Assembly (NCBI GenBank): GCA_910586535.1
Contig: CAJUHS010000022.1
Location: 1 to 34,618, forward strand
Origin: an uncultured Oscillospiraceae bacterium
GTDB lineage: Bacteria; Bacillota; Clostridia; Oscillospirales; Ruminococcaceae
Reading direction: 5' to 3'
Length of the DNA stretch: 34,618 nt
Below, piece by piece: positions 22,797-29,880 of the stretch. How positions within the stretch are numbered: position 1 is the first letter of the stretch; each line of letters opens with the position of its first letter. The position numbers and the translations under genes were made by a program. Under the pieces are notes generated by a model. The model was given only the letters and a program-made list of their open reading frames with translations. It was not told the DNA's origin and made no database searches.

Positions 22797-24068
22797 CTAT
22801 AATATTAACATAGAATCACCAAAGCTGAAAAATCGGTAACGCTCCTCCACCGCCTTTTTGTAGGCGTTCATTGTGTTTTCGTACCCCATAAACGCCGACA
22901 CAAGCATAATAAGCGTGCTTTCGGGCAGATGGAAGTTGGTGATAAGTCCGTCCAGCACCTTGAAGTCAAAGCCCGGGTAAATGAAAATATCCGTATAGCC
23001 CTCGCACGGACGTATTTCGCCGTACCTCTGCGCCGCGCTTTCAAGAGTTCGGCATGAGGTTGTGCCAACGGCAATGACACGTCCTCCGTTGGCTTTGGTA
23101 CGGTTTATCAGTTCTGCCGTTTCGCGGGGAATGAAAAAATGCTCACTGTGCATTTTGTGATCGAGAACGGTTTCCTCTTTAACTGGACGGAACGTTCCCA
23201 GCCCCACGTGCAAAGTAACATAGGCGAGGTTTATACCTTTGCTTTTCAAGTCCGCAAGCATTTCTCCGGTAAAGTGCAGTCCCGCTGTTGGAGCAGCAGC
23301 AGAGCCTAATTCTCTGCTGTAGACAGTTTGATAACGCTCCTTATCAGCCAGCTTTTCGGTAATATAGGGCGGCAGGGGCATTTGTCCCACTTCGTCCAGA
23401 GCTGTAAAGAAATTGCCTTGACAGTCAAATTGGGCAATACGGTTGCCGCCCTCGATGGTTTCGAGAATTTCCGCGCGGAGCAAGCCGTCCCCGAAGCTGA
23501 ATTTCGCTCCCGGCTTGGCTTTTTTTCCCGGACGTACAAGTATCTCCCAAAGCTTGTCCCCCTTTTGCTCCAGAAGCAGGAACTCCACCACAGCGCCCGT
23601 ACCGTCCTTAACGCCGAAAAGACGAGCGGGAAGTACACGGGAATCGTTCATAACAAGCAGATCGCCTGATTTTAAATATTTTCCCAAATCGAAAAAACGG
23701 CTATGCTCGATCTCGCCGCTTGTTTTGTCAACTTTTAACATTCGGGAGTGGTTTCTCGGTTCAATGGGAGTCTGGGCGATAAGCTCCTCTGGCAGATCGT
23801 ACCAAAAATCGGAGCGTTTCATCTGCTCTGCAAAACGGACGCATTCACAGTCCGAAAGCGCGGCGACTACCGGCTTTGTCCAGTCTCCCGCCTCCGTGGT
23901 ATTCAGCACGTTTATTTCAAGTTCATCCTTGCGGTAATCGGTCAGTACATCATGCAGCGCGTCAGCGTTCCTGCCGAACCAATCGGGGCAGTCAAGCTGC
24001 TTTGAAATATAGTTGTAGAATTTTTCATTAGTATCCAGTTTTTTAAAATCTATAGCGATTTTTTTCAT
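22797..24068 (-). CDS. queA: Barstar domain fused to QueA (tRNA ribosyltransferase-isomerase)
   Basis: A 423-residue fusion. Residues 1-82 are a barstar-type barnase inhibitor: MKKIAIDFKKLDTNEKF and CPDWFGRNADALHDVLTDY align with barstar's PEYYGENLDALWDCLTGW segment, keeping the equivalents of barstar Asp35, Asp39 and Thr42 (here Asp36, Asp40, Thr43). Residues 83-423 are a full-length QueA (SDFWYDLPEELIAQTPIEPR, VLPARLFG, APTAGLHFT, LHVGLGTF, GTTSCRTLES), which transfers the ribosyl group of S-adenosylmethionine to preQ1-tRNA. The junction has no linker. Met83 could be an ancestral start but lacks a ribosome binding site. The real start at 24068 has GAGGAG overlapping the stop of the barnase gene 11 bases upstream. 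The normal QueA length is about 340. Confidence 0.95.
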   Translation of the reverse strand: MKKIAIDFKKLDTNEKFYNYISKQLDCPDWFGRNADALHDVLTDYRKDELEINVLNTTEAGDWTKPVVAALSDCECVRFAEQMKRSDFWYDLPEELIAQTPIEPRNHSRMLKVDKTSGEIEHSRFFDLGKYLKSGDLLVMNDSRVLPARLFGVKDGTGAVVEFLLLEQKGDKLWEILVRPGKKAKPGAKFSFGDGLLRAEILETIEGGNRIAQFDCQGNFFTALDEVGQMPLPPYITEKLADKERYQTVYSRELGSAAAPTAGLHFTGEMLADLKSKGINLAYVTLHVGLGTFRPVKEETVLDHKMHSEHFFIPRETAELINRTKANGGRVIAVGTTSCRTLESAAQRYGEIRPCEGYTDIFIYPGFDFKVLDGLITNFHLPESTLIMLVSAFMGYENTMNAYKKAVEERYRFFSFGDSMLIL

Positions 24069-24079
24069 TATAACGCTCC

Positions 24080-24658
24080 TCAGTAAAGCTGTGTAAAGGT
24101 TTTGTAGTGGTCGTTTGTGTAGTAGATAAGTCCGTCGTTTGAAAAGATTATGCGCTCGCTGCCGCGGTATCCGCCGTTATAGTTTACATCGCATTCGGTG
24201 TACTTCCTGCCCTTTTCCTCGGGTAGCAGTCCCTCATAATTCCCAAAATGGTCGCCGCCTATGCTTTTTCCGTCCGCAACGTCCCAGAGATTTCCTTTTT
24301 TATTGTCCCAGCCTAAAGCCTTTGCTTCGGATTTGGTTATGAAATTATCGGGCAAAGTACCGAACGTGTGTATGTACTCAGCAACGTCTTCGGGAGTGGT
24401 ATAGCTGCCGTCTTTTTCCACGGAAAGCTTCTCAGCTGCCGTTTCGGAAACGGAGGCTGTTTCCTCTGTTTTTTCAATGGCAGTCGCGGATACTTTCGTT
24501 TCAGCGATTTGCGTTTCCGTACTTGCCGGACGGGTTTCTGCTTCTGAAGTTATTGTCGCTTTCGCCGTCGTATCCGGCACAGCGTTCTGATACGCGACGC
24601 AGCCAGGCATAGACAATGCCATAACAGCTGCGGTCAGCAAACCTATAAATTTTTTCAT
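24080..24658 (-). CDS. Barnase-family ribonuclease as a predicted surface lipoprotein
   Basis: A 192-residue secreted guanyl-specific RNase. Residues 1-20 are a signal peptide ending in MPGC, with Cys20 a probable lipidation site. Residues 25-83 are a Thr/Ala/Glu-rich linker without aromatic residues apart from Tyr23 before it. Residues 85-192 match barnase along its whole length (LPDNFITKSEAKALGW, GKSIGGDHFGN, YYTNDHYKTFTQLY). All catalytic residues are present: equivalents of Lys27, Glu73, Arg83, Arg87 and His102 are Lys109, Glu155, Arg165, Arg169 and His184. AAGGA precedes the ATG. Its inhibitor is the barstar domain of the next gene. It should cleave RNA outside the cell; a cytoplasmic fraction before export would need the inhibitor. 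Confidence 0.95.
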   Translation of the reverse strand: MKKFIGLLTAAVMALSMPGCVAYQNAVPDTTAKATITSEAETRPASTETQIAETKVSATAIEKTEETASVSETAAEKLSVEKDGSYTTPEDVAEYIHTFGTLPDNFITKSEAKALGWDNKKGNLWDVADGKSIGGDHFGNYEGLLPEEKGRKYTECDVNYNGGYRGSERIIFSNDGLIYYTNDHYKTFTQLY

Positions 24659-24760
24659 ACTTTAGTTCCTTTCGTTCCGTACAGTCAGAGTCTGCCTGAT
24701 ATTTGGACATGATACCCGTTCCATACAGTTTTTACATCAGCAATTATTTTATAAAAAGTA

Positions 24761-24789
24761 TTGACAAAAGTCTGTGTATCGTATATAAT
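24761..24789 (+). promoter_or_regulatory. Consensus promoter of the lysine riboswitch-asd transcript
   Basis: TTGACA (24761-24766) and TATAAT (24784-24789) are separated by exactly 17 bases, matching consensus at every position. The transcript would begin about 5-7 bases later, just before the riboswitch. The barnase gene starts 100 bases away in the opposite direction. Confidence 0.88.
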
Positions 24790-24802
24790 GAAAACAATCA
24801 AC

Positions 24803-24967
24803 CGATAGAGGCGCAGTAAAGATAAGTACCGCTTCAAAGACCGCCGGGGTCGTATGTATGGAGCGCAAAAGGCGATACTGCCGAAGGAGATCGTTTGGCG
24901 GACTGTTTCCTGATTGCATATCGAACAGGTATGCAATTGTCATCATTCGTATGGTGGAGTGCTATCG
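24803..24967 (+). ncRNA. Lysine riboswitch (L box)
   Basis: The leader carries the conserved core of the lysine aptamer: AGAGGCGC after the 5' strand of P1, an AAGTA segment, GCCGAAGGAGA, and the closing GGAGTGCTATCG. The P1 helix is visible as CGATAG (24803-24808) pairing with CTATCG (24962-24967). An intrinsic terminator follows, and the first gene is asd, a classic target. Lysine binding should stabilise the aptamer and favour termination, shutting off lysine and diaminopimelate synthesis genes. No covariance search could be run. Confidence 0.88.
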
Positions 24968-25007
24968 ACATAAAAATGTCAACATTTCTATTATACAGTA
25001 TGGGCGG

Positions 25008-25029
25008 TCGGTTTTCAACCGATTTTTTT
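25008..25029 (+). terminator. Riboswitch-controlled terminator before asd
   Basis: TCGGTT (25008-25013) and AACCGA (25017-25022) form a hairpin with a TTC loop, followed by seven T. It lies between the lysine aptamer and the asd ribosome binding site. The 5' flank of the aptamer contains AACCGAT (24800-24806), which could pair with the same TCGGTT and act in the alternative fold. Confidence 0.85.
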
Positions 25030-25066
25030 ATTTTTATGTAAATTTATTTCAAAGGAGCAATTTTTT

Positions 25067-26149
25067 ATGAAAAAGTTTAACGTAGGAATTATTGGTGCGA
25101 CTGGCATGGTGGGACAGCGTTTTTCTCTTCTGCTGGAAAATCACCCTTGGTTCAACGTGGTTGCTGTTGCAGCTTCTCCCAGAAGCGCTGGAAAACGCTA
25201 TGAGGATGCTGTCGGCGCCAAGTGGGCTATGACTTCGCCCATTCCCGCAAATATAAAGGACATGATCGTTATGGACGCTGCTGCCGACGTTGACAAGATC
25301 GCCTCAATGGCAGATTTTGTTTTCTGTGCGGTGGATATGAAAAAGGACGAGATAAAGGCTCTTGAGGAGCGTTACGCAAAGGCTGAATGTCCTGTTGTTT
25401 CCAACAACTCGGCGCACAGAGGCACACCAGACGTTCCAATGGTAGTTCCCGAAATAAATCCCGAGCACATTGAGATAATCAGCGCTCAGAGAAAGCGTCT
25501 GGGTACGAAGCGCGGATTTATCGCGGTAAAATCCAACTGTTCGCTGCAAAGCTACGTTCCCGCTCTTCACCCGCTTATGGCAGGATTCGGCGTTGAAAAG
25601 GCTCTGGTCTGCACATATCAGGCTATCAGCGGAGCTGGAAAGACCTTTGACACAATGCCCGAGATACTTGACAACGTTATCCCTTACATCGGCGGAGAGG
25701 AGGAAAAATCCGAGCAGGAACCTTTGAAGATATGGGGTCACATTGATGGTGACAAGATCATAAATGCGGAATCTCCTTCAATTACGGCACAGTGCCTACG
25801 CGTACCCGTTTCTGACGGTCATATGGCTGCCGTATTTGCTTCGTTCAGGAAGAAGCCTGCCAAAGAGCAGATGATTGAGGCGTGGAAAAATTTCAGCGGA
25901 GTACCGCAGGAATTGCAGCTTCCCTCCGCTCCAAAGCAGTTCCTCAACTACTTTGAGGAGGATAACCGTCCTCAGGCAAAGCTTGACAGAATGCTGGAAA
26001 ACGGTATGGCTGTTTCTATAGGACGTCTCCGCGAGGATACACAGTATGATTACAAGTTCGTATGTCTTTCACACAACACTCTCCGCGGTGCGGCAGGAGG
26101 AGCTGTTCTTATGGCTGAGCTGCTTGCTGCCAAGGGTTATTTTGACTGA
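25067..26149 (+). CDS. asd: Aspartate-semialdehyde dehydrogenase
   Basis: A 360-residue enzyme that reduces aspartyl phosphate to aspartate semialdehyde, the branch point to lysine/diaminopimelate, threonine and methionine. The NADP-binding loop is GATGMVG at 10-16, the active cysteine is Cys158 in KSNCSLQ, and the acid/base histidine is His252 in SDGHMAAV. Sequence style (PEINPEHIEII, KSNCSLQSYVPALHPL) places it in the archaeal/fungal-type branch also seen in Clostridia. AAAGGAG precedes the ATG. It is first in the riboswitch-controlled transcript asd-GNAT-dapA-dapB. Confidence 0.96.
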   Translation: MKKFNVGIIGATGMVGQRFSLLLENHPWFNVVAVAASPRSAGKRYEDAVGAKWAMTSPIPANIKDMIVMDAAADVDKIASMADFVFCAVDMKKDEIKALEERYAKAECPVVSNNSAHRGTPDVPMVVPEINPEHIEIISAQRKRLGTKRGFIAVKSNCSLQSYVPALHPLMAGFGVEKALVCTYQAISGAGKTFDTMPEILDNVIPYIGGEEEKSEQEPLKIWGHIDGDKIINAESPSITAQCLRVPVSDGHMAAVFASFRKKPAKEQMIEAWKNFSGVPQELQLPSAPKQFLNYFEEDNRPQAKLDRMLENGMAVSIGRLREDTQYDYKFVCLSHNTLRGAAGGAVLMAELLAAKGYFD

Positions 26150-26607
26150 TGAGCGTTACTCTGAGAAAAGGTACGGACGCTGACGCCGAGCTGATAATCG
26201 GTTATCTGAAAAAACTTGCAGAATATGAAAAGCTCGGAGATATGTGCAATATCACCGCAGAAGTCCTCATAAAGCTTATGAGCGAGGAAAACGGTCTGCA
26301 CGCTGTTATCGCGGAGCAGGACGGTGTTCCGGCGGGCATGATGACTTGGTACGTCTATAAAATTGCTACGTTTTCGGGAAGGCGTGTCTTTTATATTGAG
26401 GACGTTTTTATCGACGAAAGCAAGCGCGGAGAGGGTATCGGCTCTGCCCTTTTCGCCGAAGCAAAACGGCTTGCGGCTGAACTTGGCTGCGCGCGTCTTG
26501 AATGGAAATGTCTTGACTGGAACAAGTCCGCCCAAAGCTTTTACGAGAAAATAGGCGGAAATCTCTCCGATGACGGTTGGCTTACCTATACCATAAATCT
26601 GAAATAA
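26149..26607 (+). CDS. GNAT family N-acetyltransferase in the lysine operon
   Basis: A 152-residue acetyltransferase. It has the GNAT acetyl-CoA site ESKRGEGIGSALFAEAKRLAAELG (motif A, R-G-E-G-I-G) and the C-terminal NKSAQSFYEKIGG. The N-terminal part TLRKGTDADAELIIGYLKKLAEYEKL resembles diamine/spermidine acetyltransferase-like members. Its ATG overlaps the asd stop by one base (TGATG), so translation is coupled and it belongs to the lysine-regulated operon. It may modify a diamine or amino acid of the pathway, but the substrate is unproven. Confidence 0.9.
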   Translation: MSVTLRKGTDADAELIIGYLKKLAEYEKLGDMCNITAEVLIKLMSEENGLHAVIAEQDGVPAGMMTWYVYKIATFSGRRVFYIEDVFIDESKRGEGIGSALFAEAKRLAAELGCARLEWKCLDWNKSAQSFYEKIGGNLSDDGWLTYTINLK

Positions 26608-26626
26608 TTCTGAAAGGAACATTTTT

Positions 26627-27517
26627 ATGAAGAATACTGTTTTTACAGGCGCTGGAGTGGCCATTGTCACCCCGATGAACGCTGACGGTTCGATTAATTG
26701 GGACGAATTCGGAAGAATAATTGATTTCCAGATAGATAACGGAACGGACTCTATCATTGTCTGCGGCACTACAGGCGAGTCCGCAACAATGACCGACGAG
26801 GAGCACGTTGAATGTATACGTTACTGCGTTGACCGTGTAAATAAGCGAGTTCCGGTAATTGCAGGTACCGGCAGCAACGACACAAAGTATGCGGTCGATT
26901 TGTCCGTTGAAGCTGAAAAACTTGGCGCTGACGCGCTTTTGGTAGTTACTCCCTACTACAATAAGACTTCTCAGAGAGGACTTATTGCTCATTTTACGGC
27001 TATTGCGGACAGCGTGAACATACCCATAATTTTGTACAACGTCCCCTCCCGCACAGGTGTAAACATCGCTCTCGATACATACGACGCGCTTGCGAACCAT
27101 AAAAACATCTGCGCCGTAAAAGAGGCAAGCGGAAACATTTCCGCAATTGCTAAAATCATTGAAAAATGCGGCGACAGACTGGACGTTTACAGCGGCAACG
27201 ACGACCAGATAGTGCCTATTATGGCTCTGGGAGGAAAGGGCGTTATCAGCGTGCTTTCCAACGTTTGTCCCAAGGAAACTCACGAAATCGCACAGCTTTG
27301 TCTTGACAACAATGTTGCCGAAGCCGCAAAGCTTCAGATAAAGTACCTTGAGCTTATGAACGATTTATTTATGGACGTTAATCCAATCCCCGTAAAAGAG
27401 GCTGTGAATCTTATGGGCTTCAGCGCCGGTGAATGCCGCTTGCCGCTGCTAAGAATGGAGCAGAGCAAAATCGGCGTTCTCGCGGCGTCTATGAAAAAAG
27501 TCGGAGTTATCAAGTAA
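26627..27517 (+). CDS. dapA: 4-hydroxy-tetrahydrodipicolinate synthase
   Basis: A 296-residue TIM-barrel aldolase that condenses pyruvate with aspartate semialdehyde, the first committed step to diaminopimelate and lysine. The motif GTTGES is at 47-52, the catalytic tyrosine is Tyr137 in LYNVPSRTG, and the Schiff-base lysine is Lys165 in AVKEASGN. PYYNK at 109-113 is also conserved. GAAAGGA precedes the ATG. Third gene of the operon, 19 bases after the GNAT. Confidence 0.97.
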   Translation: MKNTVFTGAGVAIVTPMNADGSINWDEFGRIIDFQIDNGTDSIIVCGTTGESATMTDEEHVECIRYCVDRVNKRVPVIAGTGSNDTKYAVDLSVEAEKLGADALLVVTPYYNKTSQRGLIAHFTAIADSVNIPIILYNVPSRTGVNIALDTYDALANHKNICAVKEASGNISAIAKIIEKCGDRLDVYSGNDDQIVPIMALGGKGVISVLSNVCPKETHEIAQLCLDNNVAEAAKLQIKYLELMNDLFMDVNPIPVKEAVNLMGFSAGECRLPLLRMEQSKIGVLAASMKKVGVIK

Positions 27518-27608
27518 TATACGTGTAATCTGATAGCTTTACACGTGTTAAGCAAAATGCTGATATGTGTATAGGCATTAGCCTTTGCATATAGAAAGGA
27601 CTGATAAA

Positions 27609-28376
27609 ATGGTAAATGTTACGATCTGCGGAGCTAACGGAAAAATGGGCAGAGTTATTTCCTCGGTAATAAAGGACAGGGACGACTGCACGGTTATTTC
27701 CGGCGTAGACCTGAACACCGAAAGATACGCCGATTTTGAAATTTATGAAAATGTAAAGAATCTTCCCGAAAAGCCGGACGTTATTATTGACTACACCCAC
27801 CCCTCATGCTTGCTGCAATACGGTCTTCTTGACTACTGCCTTTCCACGGGTACGGCTATTGTTATTGCAACCACAGGCTACAACGAGGAGCAGATAGAAG
27901 CTATAAAAAAGGCGGCGGAGCAGATACCGGTGTTCTTTACTTTCAATATGTCGCTGGGTATCAACCTTTTGTGCAAGCTTGCCCAAACTGCGGCAGAGGT
28001 ACTGGGCGGTCAGTTTGATATTGAGATTCTTGAAAAGCACCACAACCAGAAGATCGATGCTCCAAGCGGAACGGCTATCATGCTTGCCAACGCTATAAAC
28101 GAGACTCTTGATAACAAGTACCAGTATGTTTACGACAGGCATTCTCAAAGGAAAAAACGTGATAAAAATGAGATAGGGATGCACTCGGTAAGAGGCGGTA
28201 CTATAGTGGGGGAGCACGACATTATTTTTGCGGGGCGTGACGAGGTTATCACCATTTCCCACTCGGCGGCTTCAAAGGAAGTTTTTGCGGTCGGCTCGGT
28301 AAACGCGGCTGTTTTCCTTGCGCAAAAATCTGCGGGACTTTACGATATGGCAGCTCTTCTTGACGGTGTAAATTAA
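27609..28376 (+). CDS. dapB: 4-hydroxy-tetrahydrodipicolinate reductase
   Basis: A 255-residue NAD(P)H-dependent reductase, the second step of the diaminopimelate pathway. The nucleotide-binding motif is GANGKMG at 8-14, and the substrate site is EKHHNQKIDAPSGT. The open frame begins at 27585, but the ATG at 27609 has AGAAAGGA upstream and gives the usual N-terminus MVNVTICGANGKMG. It ends the operon; a perfect 18-bp hairpin follows. Confidence 0.96.
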   Translation: MVNVTICGANGKMGRVISSVIKDRDDCTVISGVDLNTERYADFEIYENVKNLPEKPDVIIDYTHPSCLLQYGLLDYCLSTGTAIVIATTGYNEEQIEAIKKAAEQIPVFFTFNMSLGINLLCKLAQTAAEVLGGQFDIEILEKHHNQKIDAPSGTAIMLANAINETLDNKYQYVYDRHSQRKKRDKNEIGMHSVRGGTIVGEHDIIFAGRDEVITISHSAASKEVFAVGSVNAAVFLAQKSAGLYDMAALLDGVN

Positions 28377-28415
28377 AAAATGCGATAAAGTTCATTTGAA
28401 CTTTATCGCATTTTT
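28376..28415. terminator. Bidirectional terminator between dapB and mscS
   Basis: An 18-base perfect inverted repeat (28376-28393 and 28398-28415) with core TGCGATAAAGTTC and a four-base loop. It begins with five A and ends with five T, so it can terminate the dapB transcript and the convergent mscS transcript. Confidence 0.9.
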
Positions 28416-28426
28416 GCGTTGTTTTT

Positions 28427-29233
28427 TTATTTCTTTTCTGTAATGTGAACGTCAACCTGATTGTAGGGAATAACAATATTTTCTTCATCAAACTTTTCTT
28501 TTACCTGTTCCAGCAGATCAAAATATACTGTCCAGTAATCCTCGTTTTTCGTCCATGCCCTTACGGTTATGTTTAATGAGCTTGCCCCCAGCTCACCGAG
28601 ACGTACAAAGGATCCCGGTTCTTTAAGTACAAGCGGGTGCTTTTCGAGTACGCTGTTGATAGCGGATATCGCTTTTTTATGATCGTTGTTGTAGGATATA
28701 CCGAAAACAATGTCAACGCGTCTGTTGCCCTCCATGCTGTAATTTGTAATAGCAGAGGTAGCAACTGTGCCGTTGGGGATAAATATGTCCTTGTTGTCGA
28801 CGGTGGTTATTTTTGTAAAAAGTATGGAAACCTCGTCCACAGTACCCGAATATGCGCCGATATCAACGTAATCGCCGACTTTGAGAGTACGGTTGACGAG
28901 CAGGATAACTCCTCCGGCAACGTTGGAAAGGCTGTCCTTGAGGGCGAGACCTACTGCAACGCCCATCGTGCCGAGAACGGTGATTATAGACGTCATTGGG
29001 ATTCCGATAATGCTAAGTACAACAATTATTACGATAGAGGTAACTACTATCTTTATTACAGATGACAAGAATTTGTTGACCGTCTGATCAAGTTTGCTGT
29101 GCTCCGCGCCTTTGGAAAAAATGTTCAGAATGATCTTGTTGAGGAAAAATCCTACAACAAAGACAATAATTGCCAGCAGCAGCGTGGGGATAAAAGCAAG
29201 AATGCTCCCCCAAAGACTATTAAGTTGAGACAT
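28427..29233 (-). CDS. Small-conductance mechanosensitive channel (MscS family)
   Basis: A 268-residue membrane channel that opens under membrane tension during hypo-osmotic shock. It has three N-terminal transmembrane segments, the last containing the pore helix ALKDSLSNVAGGVILLVNR, then the beta domain signature LKVGDYVDIGAYSGTVDEVSILFTKI and IFIPNGTVATSAITNYS, and a C-terminal alpha/beta domain. An in-frame GTG at 29242 overlaps the AGGAGTG ribosome binding site, so the ATG at 29233 is chosen. Length is normal for E. coli MscS-like proteins. Confidence 0.93.
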   Translation of the reverse strand: MSQLNSLWGSILAFIPTLLLAIIVFVVGFFLNKIILNIFSKGAEHSKLDQTVNKFLSSVIKIVVTSIVIIVVLSIIGIPMTSIITVLGTMGVAVGLALKDSLSNVAGGVILLVNRTLKVGDYVDIGAYSGTVDEVSILFTKITTVDNKDIFIPNGTVATSAITNYSMEGNRRVDIVFGISYNNDHKKAISAINSVLEKHPLVLKEPGSFVRLGELGASSLNITVRAWTKNEDYWTVYFDLLEQVKEKFDEENIVIPYNQVDVHITEKK

Positions 29234-29406
29234 GGCAAACACTCCTTTTTAAATTATTTATTTAATTTTAAATGTTTTTTATGTCAATAAAAGCGAAAAA
29301 ATGTTTATTTTTGATGAACAATTATTTAAAAGTGTAATGTTTACAATCGTTCATAATTGCGACTTGAAAAAAACTAAAAATTGTGATTTTTTTATCAAAA
29401 AAAATA

Positions 29407-29435
29407 TTGCAAATTTAGCCAAAATAAGTTATAAT
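29407..29435 (+). promoter_or_regulatory. Promoter of oadG-oadB
   Basis: TTGCAA (29407-29412) and TATAAT (29430-29435) are 17 bases apart, about 30 bases before the oadG ATG. The upstream 170 bases are very AT-rich, which can act as an UP element. Confidence 0.65.
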
Positions 29436-29466
29436 AAATTAGATATTGATTAAAGGAGTCTTTTTT

Positions 29467-29850
29467 ATGGAAATGCAAATGGAATTATCTTATGTGTTTG
29501 CCGTAGTTATCACCGGCCTTGTGGTGGTTTTTTTGGGACTTGTTCTGCTTATTGCTTTCATCAGCCTTATCGGCGCATTTTTCAAAAAAGCAGACCAAAA
29601 TAAAAAAGCCGCTAAGTCTGAAAAAAGCGATGCAGCTCCTGCCCAGAAAACAGCGCCTGCCGCTGTCAAGCCGGTTCAGGCGGCAGATGACGATGAAGTT
29701 ATCGCGGTCATTTCCGCGGCAGTCGCAATGATGAGCGAAACGGACGGTACGGTCTACAGGATCAAGTCGGTCAGGGCGGCTTCAAACGGAGTTCCTGCAA
29801 GAAATGCGTGGGCTTCGGCGGGATTAAGGGAATCTACAAACCCGTTTTAA
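29467..29850 (+). CDS. oadG: Decarboxylase sodium pump gamma subunit (OadG family)
   Basis: A 127-residue small membrane subunit. It has one N-terminal transmembrane helix (about residues 6-36), a Lys/Ala/Pro-rich flexible stretch, and a C-terminal EVIAVISAAVAMMSETDGTVYRIKSV motif found in OadG-like proteins. It anchors and helps assemble Na+-translocating biotin-dependent decarboxylases. The ATG at 29467 has AAAGGAG upstream; an in-frame earlier start at 29446 lacks one. Followed by oadB after 30 bases. Confidence 0.85.
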   Translation: MEMQMELSYVFAVVITGLVVVFLGLVLLIAFISLIGAFFKKADQNKKAAKSEKSDAAPAQKTAPAAVKPVQAADDDEVIAVISAAVAMMSETDGTVYRIKSVRAASNGVPARNAWASAGLRESTNPF

Positions 29851-29880
29851 CGATACTTAACACAGAAAGGATATGATATA

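Noticed and set aside
22797..23822. QueA translated separately from the internal ATG at 23822 (Met83)
   Set aside because: The bases before it (GCAGAGCAG) do not form a good ribosome binding site, while the fused start at 24068 has a strong GAGGAG. The frame is continuous with the barstar domain.
24501..24710. Reading frame beginning MSKYQADSD upstream of and overlapping the barnase start in another frame
   Set aside because: No ribosome binding site, overlaps the barnase signal peptide and stalk out of frame, and the residues are not protein-like beyond the overlap; a shadow frame, though a short upstream frame cannot be fully excluded.
26582..27283. A 233-residue minus-strand frame opposite dapA
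   Set aside because: dapA is unmistakable with catalytic residues; the antisense frame reflects codon bias only.
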